Below are positions 55,892 to 63,460 of a DNA stretch of 64,000 bases, one piece after another. Within the stretch, counting starts at the first letter, position 1. Each line of letters opens with the position of its first letter. Source of the DNA: Caballeronia sp. NK8 (lineage in GTDB: Bacteria > Pseudomonadota > Gammaproteobacteria > Burkholderiales > Burkholderiaceae); NCBI RefSeq assembly GCF_018408855.1, contig NZ_AP024326.1:310001-374000 (forward strand). The letters run 5' to 3'. The position numbers and the translations under genes are program-made. The notes under the pieces are model-generated. The model was given only the letters and a program-made list of their open reading frames with translations. It made no database searches and was not told where the DNA came from.

Positions 55892-56725
55892 TCAGACGAG
55901 TTGACGGAAACAGGGTGCGCGAAACGGATCGCCGTCTTTCAACGCGGCAAGTTCTTCGAGGAATAGAACTCCGGCCGACGTGAACCCCGACACGCTCGGT
56001 TGCGGCAGCGGACTGAAAACCGCGTCGTCGCCGAAGAAGCGCAGCACAAGTGTGTGGCGAGTCGGAAATGCCGCGTCCACCGCTCCGCCGCCATGGAGCA
56101 CGCCCGGATGCAGGAGCAGAACATCGCCGGGCTCCGTCTCCCACGAAATGATGTCGTACGCAGCCGGGTTGCTGCGGCGCTCCGCTTCGATATTTGGCAG
56201 GCGCGGCCAAACATCCCCGCCATGCAAAGGGTCAGTGGGATCGTCCGCATTCTGAAAAGTGGTGCCGTCATGACGCGTGCCGCGATGCGAGCCCTTCACG
56301 ATCTCGAGCGCATTCTGCCGGGGAACAGCCTCGAAGCTGATCCAGGCATTGCCAAAGTGCTTGCCCTCCCATGGCAGGTAGGAAGTGTCCTGATGCCAAG
56401 GCGAGCGTCCGCTTGTGCCACCAGCCTTGAGAAACAACTCTTCGGCGAAATACCAAACGTGCTTCGATCCCCAGAGATCGGCGAACAGTTCGCCAAGCGG
56501 TAGCCTGCCGACCAAATCATCCAGGCGCGCCTTCGCGTAGGGATTGGCGTTGTCGTTGTGCGATTTCTGCGCGGTGCCATCGAACAGTGTCGTGGCCATT
56601 GGTCCCGGATTCTCGATACCCCAATCGAAGACGTGCCGACAGAGGGCCAGTTGCTCTCTGTTGAGGAGGCCTTTTATCAGGATCGCGCCATCTTCGGCGA
56701 AAGCCCTATGCCCGAATTCATCCAT
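55892..56725 (-). CDS. Phytanoyl-CoA dioxygenase family protein (Fe(II)/2-oxoglutarate oxygenase)
   Basis: A 277-residue jelly-roll oxygenase. Iron ligands are H111 and D113 in WHQDTSYLPW and the distal histidine H211 in HPGVLHGGGAVD, with R226 (FPTRHTLVLRFF) suited to bind 2-oxoglutarate. Such enzymes hydroxylate fatty-acyl chains or small natural products. The ATG at 56725 has GGGAG 7 nt upstream, better than the TTG at 56728. It heads the large unit that continues with RidA and probably the DUF1329-DUF1302-MMPL-YCF48-oxidase-cytochrome genes. The shared-architecture promoter lies at 56805-56861. Confidence 0.87.
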   Translation of the reverse strand: MDEFGHRAFAEDGAILIKGLLNREQLALCRHVFDWGIENPGPMATTLFDGTAQKSHNDNANPYAKARLDDLVGRLPLGELFADLWGSKHVWYFAEELFLKAGGTSGRSPWHQDTSYLPWEGKHFGNAWISFEAVPRQNALEIVKGSHRGTRHDGTTFQNADDPTDPLHGGDVWPRLPNIEAERRSNPAAYDIISWETEPGDVLLLHPGVLHGGGAVDAAFPTRHTLVLRFFGDDAVFSPLPQPSVSGFTSAGVLFLEELAALKDGDPFRAPCFRQLV

Positions 56726-56804
56726 CAATGTTCTCCCGGCTCTTCAGTCGACGGTCCAAGCGCGAGCGCGCGCCGGACGATGCCCGTACTAGAAAACTGT
56801 GGTA

Positions 56805-56861
56805 ATCATAGGTCATCATGACAAAGAAAAACTGAAATCAAAAGACAGGGTATTCCCTGTC
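56805..56861 (-). promoter_or_regulatory. Shared-architecture promoter, copy d (dioxygenase unit)
   Basis: Minus-strand -10 TATGAT (56805-56810) next to TGACC. Exactly 33 bp upstream is the near-perfect palindrome GACAGGGTATTCCCTGTC (56844-56861, plus-strand reading). This is the cleanest of the three copies. Confidence 0.7.
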
Positions 56862-56945
56862 GTTCATCTGATTTGCCTCGAAAATGTCGAGAATTGGGCC
56901 GTCCGCCGACGACCACGACGGACCCGCGTTTTTTAACGCTGACCG

Positions 56946-57137
56946 TCAATAATCACGATGAAGCGGATGATCAGCGCGGTCGTCGGAAGTTTCGCTCGAG
57001 ATCGACTGGAGCAAGTTGTCGGCAAAGCGCTGAAGGGCCTGGAAAGACCCGTACACGCTCTTGTACTCCACGCGGCCGATCCGGCCATCGAGCACGACCA
57101 GCATGCCCGAATCATTCGCAAGCCTTTCGATATCCAT
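56946..57137 (-). CDS. Small protein of unknown function (63 residues)
   Basis: A short frame starting MDIERLANDSGMLVVLDGRIGRVEYK and ending in an acidic/basic tail. AAGGGG stands about 7 nt before the ATG at 57137. It lies 38 bp downstream of another small gene on the same strand, in the space between the dioxygenase promoter and the tandem TetR gene. The hydrophobic strand MLVVLDG followed by a charged helix suggests a small folded protein. I do not recognise the family. Confidence 0.55.
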   Translation of the reverse strand: MDIERLANDSGMLVVLDGRIGRVEYKSVYGSFQALQRFADNLLQSISSETSDDRADHPLHRDY

Positions 57138-57175
57138 CACGTTTCCCCTTCGAAACGAAGAAAAACCCGCAGTCC

Positions 57176-57424
57176 CTAGTCTGCCGACAGCGAAGCACCC
57201 AACGTAGGTCGATGGGGACCCGGAGGGAACACTCGCCACGATCCATCACCGTGCTGGAAGAAAAGAATCGCCAGAGGGCCTGACGACAGAAATGACTCCG
57301 CGCGCACGCACCGAATGGGCCTGCGTGAAGCGCACGAAAGCCGGGTCAACCGGATCGGTGAGGCTGTGGTCGGGGCCAGCCACTTCTCGATCATGTCGCG
57401 CAAGGAAACCACGTCGTTGCTCAT
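57176..57424 (-). CDS. Small protein of unknown function (82 residues)
   Basis: A frame starting MSNDVVSLRDMIEKWLAP with an excellent ribosome site (AAGGAG) 6 nt upstream of the ATG at 57424. It ends with AILFFQHGDGSWRVFPPG, which resembles short hypothetical proteins common in Burkholderia. It is the first of two small genes facing the dioxygenase unit. Its upstream region contains the three 22-bp-spaced TAGGTC repeats, so it may belong to the same regulon. Confidence 0.62.
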   Translation of the reverse strand: MSNDVVSLRDMIEKWLAPTTASPIRLTRLSCASRRPIRCVRAESFLSSGPLAILFFQHGDGSWRVFPPGPHRPTLGASLSAD

Positions 57425-57483
57425 TGCCTGCTCCTTCTTGTCAGCCCCCAAACAACTGCGGATAAATGTTAATACGGTTTAAC

Positions 57484-57533
57484 GACCTATCTTTTACGTA
57501 TTCGTGACCTAATAATAGATGTTGATTGACCTA
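57484..57533 (+). repeat. Three GACCTA direct repeats at exact 22-bp spacing
   Basis: Plus-strand GACCTA at 57484-57489, 57506-57511 and 57528-57533 (read as TAGGTC toward the small genes). A period of 22 bp equals about two helical turns, so the sites face the same side of the DNA, as for cooperatively bound regulator dimers. The third copy sits inside the dyad at 57522-57540. Confidence 0.6.
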
Positions 57534-57540
57534 CAATCAA
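57522..57540. promoter_or_regulatory. Perfect 7-bp dyad, candidate operator for the tandem TetR
   Basis: TTGATTG (57522-57528) and CAATCAA (57534-57540) flank ACCTA. A half-matching version, TTGATCTGACCTATAATC, overlaps the tetR -10 at 57731-57748, consistent with autoregulation. Confidence 0.55.
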
Positions 57541-57730
57541 GTCTGGCGATGGCGAGGGAAAACACTGATTCGGGGTGGGTTTAGCTCTCGGGAGCCGCAT
57601 CTGCAGGCAGAACATACGTGTCATTTGACACGGAGCCTTCGCTTCCTCGGCGTTTTTCGGTATGTCGACAGGCGGCGACCGTTCATCCGGAAGAGGTGCT
57701 GCCACGACCTTACGATTATGTTATCTTGCC

Positions 57731-57748
57731 TTGATCTGACCTATAATC
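57731..57748 (+). promoter_or_regulatory. Promoter of the tandem tetR gene
   Basis: Consensus -10 TATAAT (57742-57747) follows TGACC, and a start of transcription near 57754 would give a leader of about 30 nt before the GTG at 57784. No good -35 is visible 17 bp upstream, so regulation by a bound protein is likely. Confidence 0.55.
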
Positions 57749-57783
57749 GGGATCGACCGAGGCAGTTTTTACGGAGCCGCAGC

Positions 57784-59202
57784 GTGCAAGAGAAGGCAAA
57801 AAAAAATTTCGTTGATTCCGGTGGGCCGAGCAACGGGTCGGGATCGGCCACAGGACGAAACCGTGAACTACGCATCGCGCAAATCATCCTCGCCGCGCAG
57901 CAGACGTTTCGGGAGGATGGGTACGCCGGGTTTGCGACACGCGGGGTGGCGGGCCGCGTGGGAATCACCCTGGGAAATCTTCAGTACTACTTTCCGGTGA
58001 AAGAGGAGCTGTTACGCACAGCGCTGCAAGCTTATGTACAGCGGAAACTTGACGACTACATGAAGATCGCGCACCGGCAAGATATCGACGCGGCGCAGCG
58101 TTGTTCCGCGTTGGTCGAGCGGATGATTCTGGATATCCACGAGACCGACCTCCCTCAGTTCCTGTTTGAAATGTTCGCATTCTCCCAGCACGCGATCTAT
58201 GCTGCAGAGCTCGCCGATGAATTTCATGCGCAGTGCCGGGACCTCTTCGCGAGGTTGTTTTCGGAGATCCAGCCTGCGCTCGCTAAAGGAGATTGCCTGG
58301 TTCGTGCAACAGTCCTCCTTGCACAGACGACTGGCATGATGATCTTCAATCGCTATGTGGGCGATGGGGAGAAGGACTACGCGGAATTCGTACGCTTGAC
58401 AAAGCGCTCCGTCAAATCGCTTGTCGAGTTGCCCCCAGAGGCCTTGAAGGGCGATGTTCCTGATGACGGTGTACGCGGCCGCCAACGGGGGATCAAGCAA
58501 AGTGCCGAACTCGGCGCGCGGGTTCAAGGGAGACTATTCAATCTGAGCGTTGGACAAGCACGACGAGACAGTCTCTATTACCGGCCGACGGTCCAAGGAA
58601 AGCGTCGAGAGTTGAAGATTAACGAGATCATATCTTGCGCGGCCAACCTACTGGCGACGGAAGGATATGCACAGTTTACGCAGGCGCGAGTGGCGAGGGA
58701 ACTCGGCATCCTGCCGTCCGCGCTTCAAAATTACTTCCCCACGCATGACGAACTGCTCAGCTCGACAATCGACGCGTTACTGAGGGTTTATCTGGAACGC
58801 TATAAGGAAATGGGGAAGCCGAGCGGCAAACCTGCGCTCGAACGTCTGTGTGAAATTGTAGAAGATGCATTTGAGGAAGCCGTTGACCCAAGGGTAGCCC
58901 GGTTCTCGTTTGAAATATTTGCTCTGGCTCAGCACTCGGACGGTACGCGTGAACTCGTGAGAAGTCTTTACTCTGCCTATCGGGCGATCTATGTCGGACT
59001 AGTACGCGAGATGGACGCCTCCGCAACCGCGCGCGACTGCCTGGCCCGCGCGACGCTGATCGCCGCTCAGATGGAAGGCGCGGCGATGTTAATGTTCGGA
59101 ACACAGAAACAGGCGCCAGATATCAATCGCGTTTTTGAACTGATGAGCGCCATGACAATTCGCGTGGCGTATGGGAATGTCGGCAAAAAGGGAGTGACGT
59201 GA
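57784..59202 (+). CDS. Tandem TetR-family regulator (two complete TetR modules in one chain)
   Basis: A 472-residue protein with two TetR units. The first HTH is near residues 30-75 (ATRGVAGRVGITLGNLQYYF) with a ligand domain to about 220. A linker of about 50 residues follows. The second HTH is near 277-325 (ARVARELGILPSALQNYF) with its own ligand domain to the end. Ordinary TetR proteins are about 200 residues and dimerise; this chain could act as a built-in pseudo-dimer or bind two sites. The GTG at 57784 with GGAG 8 nt upstream is used; the open frame to 57526 covers the promoter. It is divergent from the small genes and near dioxygenase promoter d. Confidence 0.85.
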   Translation: MQEKAKKNFVDSGGPSNGSGSATGRNRELRIAQIILAAQQTFREDGYAGFATRGVAGRVGITLGNLQYYFPVKEELLRTALQAYVQRKLDDYMKIAHRQDIDAAQRCSALVERMILDIHETDLPQFLFEMFAFSQHAIYAAELADEFHAQCRDLFARLFSEIQPALAKGDCLVRATVLLAQTTGMMIFNRYVGDGEKDYAEFVRLTKRSVKSLVELPPEALKGDVPDDGVRGRQRGIKQSAELGARVQGRLFNLSVGQARRDSLYYRPTVQGKRRELKINEIISCAANLLATEGYAQFTQARVARELGILPSALQNYFPTHDELLSSTIDALLRVYLERYKEMGKPSGKPALERLCEIVEDAFEEAVDPRVARFSFEIFALAQHSDGTRELVRSLYSAYRAIYVGLVREMDASATARDCLARATLIAAQMEGAAMLMFGTQKQAPDINRVFELMSAMTIRVAYGNVGKKGVT

Positions 59203-59605
59203 GGCGAGAACCTTGCGCGGCCAGAACGCGACATGGGGCGATCAACTTTGAAGTGCGACGCCGGGATATGCTAAATGTGGGCACTTGACTGCGAGAAATC
59301 AGTAGCAGTTGCGGCCTAACGAACGCGTCACTTTCGCGACCGCGAAGCAGCACGATTTGAGCGAGCGGGCCATGGCCTGCTCGCTCGGTCGCTCATCTGC
59401 CTGCACCAGGCCCGCAGCATGCGCCTTCCGCTCAGTTGTCTACGAGTGGGACTTACTTAGCCTGAATGCCGAGTTCGGTCGCGCTTTTTCGGCGAGAACC
59501 TATCCACGGCGGTATGCCCAAGCAACTGCCGCACGCCGATCGCGTTTCATGGCCGAAGCGAACTATGGCAGATCGCATCGACGAGGGAGCCTTCCCGACA
59601 AGCCA
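59203..59605. other. Intergenic region without a supported gene
   Basis: About 400 bp between the tandem tetR gene and the core hydroxyacyl-CoA dehydrogenase gene. One plus-strand open frame (59309-59638) has no ribosome site and runs into the convergent gene. I see no repeat or integrase trace; it may mark the right border of the accessory region. Confidence 0.4.
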
Positions 59606-60460
59606 CTACACGGTGTAGTCATACACCCCACGTCCTGACTTGCGCCCGAGGCGTCCGGCCGCGACGAGTTCGCGCAACAAGCTGCACGCGCGGTACTTCG
59701 GATCGCCGAAGTCCTTCACGAAGACGTCCATCACGGACAGGCACACATCGAGCCCGATGAGATCGGCGAGCGCGAGCGGACCGATCGGATGATTCGCGCC
59801 GAGCTTCATGCCCTCGTCGATTTCCGCCGCGCTCGCCACACCCTCGTGCAGCACGAAGAACGCCTCGTTGATCATCGGTACGAGAATGCGGTTGACGACG
59901 AAGCCCGGCGAATTGCGCACGCCGATCGGCGACTTGTCGATGCGCTCGGTGAGCGTGCGCACGGCCGCCGCCGTCCGGTCGCTCGTCTGCAGGCCACGAA
60001 TGATCTCGACGAGCGGCATCATCGGCACGGGATTGAAGAAGTGCATGCCGACGAAGCGCGACGGGTCGGCGAGCGGCGCCGCGAGCGCGGTGATCGAGAT
60101 AGACGATGTATTCGTCGCGATGATCGCATCCGTCCGCGCCGCCGCTTCGATCTGCCCGAGAATGCGCCCTTTCAGTTCGACGTTCTCGGTCGCCGCTTCG
60201 ATGACGATATCGGCCGAAGCAAGGCGCGCATAGTCGGTCGACGTCGCGATGCGCCCGAGCGCGGCATCCTGCGCCGCCGCGTCGAGCTTGCCGTTGGAGA
60301 CGAGCCGCGCAAGGCTCGCCCGGACTGCCGCACTGCCCTTGCCGAGCGCCGCTTCGCTGACGTCGATCATCACGACGTCGAGCCCCGCGACGGCCGCCGC
60401 CTGCGCGATGCCGCTGCCCATCGTACCCGCGCCCACGACGCCGATCGTTTCGATATTCAT
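59606..60460 (-). CDS. 3-hydroxybutyryl-CoA dehydrogenase
   Basis: A 284-residue NAD-dependent 3-hydroxyacyl-CoA dehydrogenase. It shows the Rossmann motif GVVGAGTMGSGIAQAAA, ATENVELK, ITALAAPLADPSRFVGMHFFNPVPMMPLVEII-type residues (hallmark HFFNPVP with the catalytic histidine) and the C-terminal NHPIGPLALADLIGLDVCL. The length matches single-domain Hbd/FadB2 enzymes. The ATG at 60460 follows GAGGGA; the frame to 60556 overlaps the thiolase gene. It follows that gene by 19 bp. Confidence 0.94.
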   Translation of the reverse strand: MNIETIGVVGAGTMGSGIAQAAAVAGLDVVMIDVSEAALGKGSAAVRASLARLVSNGKLDAAAQDAALGRIATSTDYARLASADIVIEAATENVELKGRILGQIEAAARTDAIIATNTSSISITALAAPLADPSRFVGMHFFNPVPMMPLVEIIRGLQTSDRTAAAVRTLTERIDKSPIGVRNSPGFVVNRILVPMINEAFFVLHEGVASAAEIDEGMKLGANHPIGPLALADLIGLDVCLSVMDVFVKDFGDPKYRACSLLRELVAAGRLGRKSGRGVYDYTV

Positions 60461-60479
60461 GGAATGTCCCTCGATTCGA

Positions 60480-61676
60480 TCACTGAAGATTTTCGAAGAT
60501 CGCCGCGATCCCCTGACCGCCGCCGATGCACATCGTGACGAGCGCGTACCGGCCACCGGTGCGCTTCAGTTCATACAGCGCCTTGACGGTGATGAGCGCG
60601 CCCGTCGCGCCGACCGGATGGCCAAGCGAAATGCCCGAGCCGTTCGGATTGACCTTGCTCGGATCCAGTCCCAGCTCTTGCGTGACCGCGCAGGCCTGTG
60701 CGGCGAAGGCCTCGTTGGCTTCGATCACATCGAGTTGCGCCACGTCGAGACCCGCGCGTTCGAGCGCCTTGCGCGTCGCCGGCACGGGGCCGATGCCCAT
60801 ATAGGCCGGATCGACACCCGCATGCGCGTAGGACACGAGCCGTGCGAGCGGCCGCGCGCCGCGCCGCTCGGCTTCGCCGCGCTCCATCAGGAGCACGGCC
60901 GCCGCCGCGTCGTTGATGCCCGAGGCGTTGCCGGCCGTCACCGTGCCGTTCTCCTTGACGAACACCGGCTTCAGGGTTTCGAAGTCCCTGGCGCTCGCAT
61001 CGAGGCGCACGTGCTCGTCGGTGTCGAAGACCGCTTCGCCCTTTTTCGTGCGCAGCGTGACCGGCAGGATCTGGTCGCGGAAGCGTCCTTCCGCGATCGC
61101 ACGCTCGGCACGGCGATGCGATTCGAGCGCGAGCGCGTCCTGCGCATCGCGGGCAATGCCGTATTTGCGCGCGACGTTCTCCGCCGTCACGCCCATATGA
61201 ATCGTCTGGAACGGGTCGTGCAGCGCGCCGAGCATCATGTCGACGAGCTTCCCGTCGCCCATGCGCTGGCCGAAGCGCGCGCCCGGCAACGCGTACAGCG
61301 CGCGGCTCATGGATTCGGCGCCGCCGCCGATGACGACGTCCGCATCGCCCAGCAGAATGGTCTGCGCGGCCGAGACGATCGCCTGCAGGCCTGAGCCGCA
61401 CAGGCGGTTCACCGTCAGCGCCGGCACGTGCTGCGCGACGCCGCCGTTGATCGCCGCGACACGCGCGAGATACATGTCCTTCGGCTCCGTATGCACCACG
61501 TGGCCGAACACGACGTGGCTCACTTCATCGCCCGTGACGTTCGCGCGCTGGAGCACTTCGCGCACGGTCATCGCGCCCAGTTCGGTCGGCGCGAAATCCT
61601 TCAGACTGCCGCCGAAATCGCCGATCGCGGTTCGCACGCCGCTCACCACGACTACTTCACGTTTTGCTTCGCTCAT
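60480..61676 (-). CDS. Acetyl-CoA acyltransferase (thiolase)
   Basis: A 398-residue class II thiolase. The nucleophile Cys is in VNRLCGSGLQAIVSAAQ, with the central NEAFAAQ, GGHPVGATGA-like SLGHPVGATGALI, and the second catalytic Cys in VTMCIGGGQGIAAIFE. It cleaves or forms 3-ketoacyl-CoA in beta-oxidation or the acetoacetyl-CoA/PHA route. It follows the ETF-QO gene by 39 bp. Both catalytic cysteines are present, unlike the SCP2-type thiolase at 42252-43493. Confidence 0.95.
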   Translation of the reverse strand: MSEAKREVVVVSGVRTAIGDFGGSLKDFAPTELGAMTVREVLQRANVTGDEVSHVVFGHVVHTEPKDMYLARVAAINGGVAQHVPALTVNRLCGSGLQAIVSAAQTILLGDADVVIGGGAESMSRALYALPGARFGQRMGDGKLVDMMLGALHDPFQTIHMGVTAENVARKYGIARDAQDALALESHRRAERAIAEGRFRDQILPVTLRTKKGEAVFDTDEHVRLDASARDFETLKPVFVKENGTVTAGNASGINDAAAAVLLMERGEAERRGARPLARLVSYAHAGVDPAYMGIGPVPATRKALERAGLDVAQLDVIEANEAFAAQACAVTQELGLDPSKVNPNGSGISLGHPVGATGALITVKALYELKRTGGRYALVTMCIGGGQGIAAIFENLQ

Positions 61677-61715
61677 TGATTCGCTCCGGTTCGTTTGCGC
61701 GTGCGCGCCGCGCGA

Positions 61716-63422
61716 TTACATGTTCGGATAGTTCGGCCCGCCGCCGCCTTCCGGCGTCACCCATACGATGTTCTGCGTCGGGTCCTTGATGTCGCAGGTC
61801 TTGCAGTGCACGCAATTCTGCGCATTGATCTGCAGCCGGTCTTCGTCCTTGCCGTCCGTCTCGTCTCTGACGAACTCGTACACGCCCGCCGGACAGAAGC
61901 GCGCTTCCGGGCCCGCATAGGTGCGCAGATTGACGTCGATGGGCACGTTCCCGTCTTTCAGCGTCAGATGCGCGGGCTGGTTCTCTTCGTGATTGGTGTT
62001 CGAAATGAACACGGAAGACAGCCGGTCGTACGTCAGCTTGCCGTCCGGCTTCGGATAGACGATCGGCGTGCACTGCGCGGCAGGCTTGAGCGTCTCGTGA
62101 TCCGCGTGCCGGTGATGCAGCGTCCACGGCACCTTGCCGCCCAGCAGCTTCTGCTCGATCCCCACCATCAGCGTGCCGAGGTAGAGGCCCTTGCCCATCC
62201 ATTGCTTGAAGTTGCGCGCGCGGTGCAGTTCCGTGTGCAGCCAGGAGCGCCGGAACGACTCCGGATAGGCCTCCAGCTCGTCCGATTCCCGCCCGGCCTG
62301 CAAGGCGTCGAATGCGGCATCGGCGGCGAGCATGCCGGTCTTGAGCGCCGCGTGCGAGCCCTTGATGCGCGACGCGTTGAGAAAGCCCGCATCGTCACCG
62401 ACGAGCGCGCCGCCCGGAAACACCAGCTTCGGCAAGCTCATCAACCCGCCCGCCGCGATCGCGCGCGCGCCGTACGACACGCGCTTGCCGCCTTCGAGGA
62501 ACGTGCGGATCGCCGGGTGCGTCTTGTAGCGCTGAAATTCCTCGAATGGCGAGAGATACGGGTTCGTATATCCGAGGCCGACGACGAAGCCGACCATCAC
62601 CTGATGATTGTCGAGGTGATAGAGGAACGAGCCGCCATAAGTGTCGGTCTGGAGCGGCCAGCCGGCCGTGTGAATGACGAGCCCGGGCTTGTGCTGCGCC
62701 GGATCGATCTCCCACAACTCCTTGATGCCGATGCCGTACACCTGTGGATCGACGCCCTCGCGCAGGCCGAAGCGCGCCGACAGCTGCCGCGCGAGATGAC
62801 CGCGCGCGCCTTCGCAGAACAGCGTGTACTTCGCGTGAAGCTCCATGCCGAGCTGAAACGCCTCGGTCGGCTGTCCGTCGCGGCCGACGCCCACGTTGCC
62901 CGTCGCGACGCCCTTGACCGAGCCGTCATCGTGATAGAGCACTTCGGCGGCGGCGAAGCCCGCGAAGATCTCGACGCCCAGTGCTTCGGCCTGCTGACCC
63001 AGCCAGCGCGTCAGGTTCGCGAGGCTGATCACGTAGTTGCCGTGATTCCTGAAGTTCTCCGGCAGCGCCCAGTTCGGCACGGCCCGCGCGCCTGCTTCCG
63101 ACAGGAACAGAAAGCGGTCCTCGGTCACGGCGACATCGAGCGGCGCGCCTTGCGCTTTCCAGTCGGGAATGAGCTCGTCGAGCGCACGCGGGTCCATGAC
63201 CGCGCCCGACAGAATATGCGCGCCGATTTCCGAGCCCTTTTCGAGCACGCACACGCTGATCTCGGCGCCCTGCTCCGCCGCGCGCTGCTTCAGGCGAATC
63301 GCGGCGGACAGTCCGGCGGGCCCGCCGCCGACGATCACCACGTCGTACTCCATCGATTCACGCGGACCGTATTGCTCGATCCAGTTCGTCGACGCCTCCG
63401 TGCGGGCGTTGTCCAACGTCAT
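61716..63422 (-). CDS. Electron-transfer flavoprotein-ubiquinone oxidoreductase
   Basis: A 568-residue ETF-QO. The FAD site is DVVIVGGGPAGLSAAIRLKQ, followed by the quinone-binding and membrane-surface segments (GLGYTNPYLSPFEEFQRYKTHP) and the [4Fe-4S] domain with cysteines in RFCPAGVYEF and NAQNCVHCKTCDIKDPTQNI. It passes electrons from reduced ETF to ubiquinone. It is the likely exit for electrons collected by the EtfAB pairs, including the cluster copy at 36416-38117. It is preceded by the acyl-CoA dehydrogenase gene 38 bp upstream. Confidence 0.95.
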   Translation of the reverse strand: MTLDNARTEASTNWIEQYGPRESMEYDVVIVGGGPAGLSAAIRLKQRAAEQGAEISVCVLEKGSEIGAHILSGAVMDPRALDELIPDWKAQGAPLDVAVTEDRFLFLSEAGARAVPNWALPENFRNHGNYVISLANLTRWLGQQAEALGVEIFAGFAAAEVLYHDDGSVKGVATGNVGVGRDGQPTEAFQLGMELHAKYTLFCEGARGHLARQLSARFGLREGVDPQVYGIGIKELWEIDPAQHKPGLVIHTAGWPLQTDTYGGSFLYHLDNHQVMVGFVVGLGYTNPYLSPFEEFQRYKTHPAIRTFLEGGKRVSYGARAIAAGGLMSLPKLVFPGGALVGDDAGFLNASRIKGSHAALKTGMLAADAAFDALQAGRESDELEAYPESFRRSWLHTELHRARNFKQWMGKGLYLGTLMVGIEQKLLGGKVPWTLHHRHADHETLKPAAQCTPIVYPKPDGKLTYDRLSSVFISNTNHEENQPAHLTLKDGNVPIDVNLRTYAGPEARFCPAGVYEFVRDETDGKDEDRLQINAQNCVHCKTCDIKDPTQNIVWVTPEGGGGPNYPNM

Positions 63423-63460
63423 ACCGCCTCCTTCTCTCAGGCTCAGGACACGCGTACGCG

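Larger units (their letters stand above)
57425..57783. other. Divergent regulatory region between the small genes and tandem tetR
   Basis: About 360 bp with no gene but dense control elements. It holds three GACCTA hexamers at 22-bp steps, a perfect 7-bp dyad, and a TGACC-TATAAT promoter for the tandem tetR gene. It separates transcription to the left (small genes) from transcription to the right (tetR). Confidence 0.6.

Noticed and set aside
59309..59638. 109-codon plus-strand frame between tetR and the hydroxyacyl-CoA dehydrogenase
   Set aside because: No ribosome site, Arg/Ala-rich composition, and overlap with the convergent gene's 3' end.
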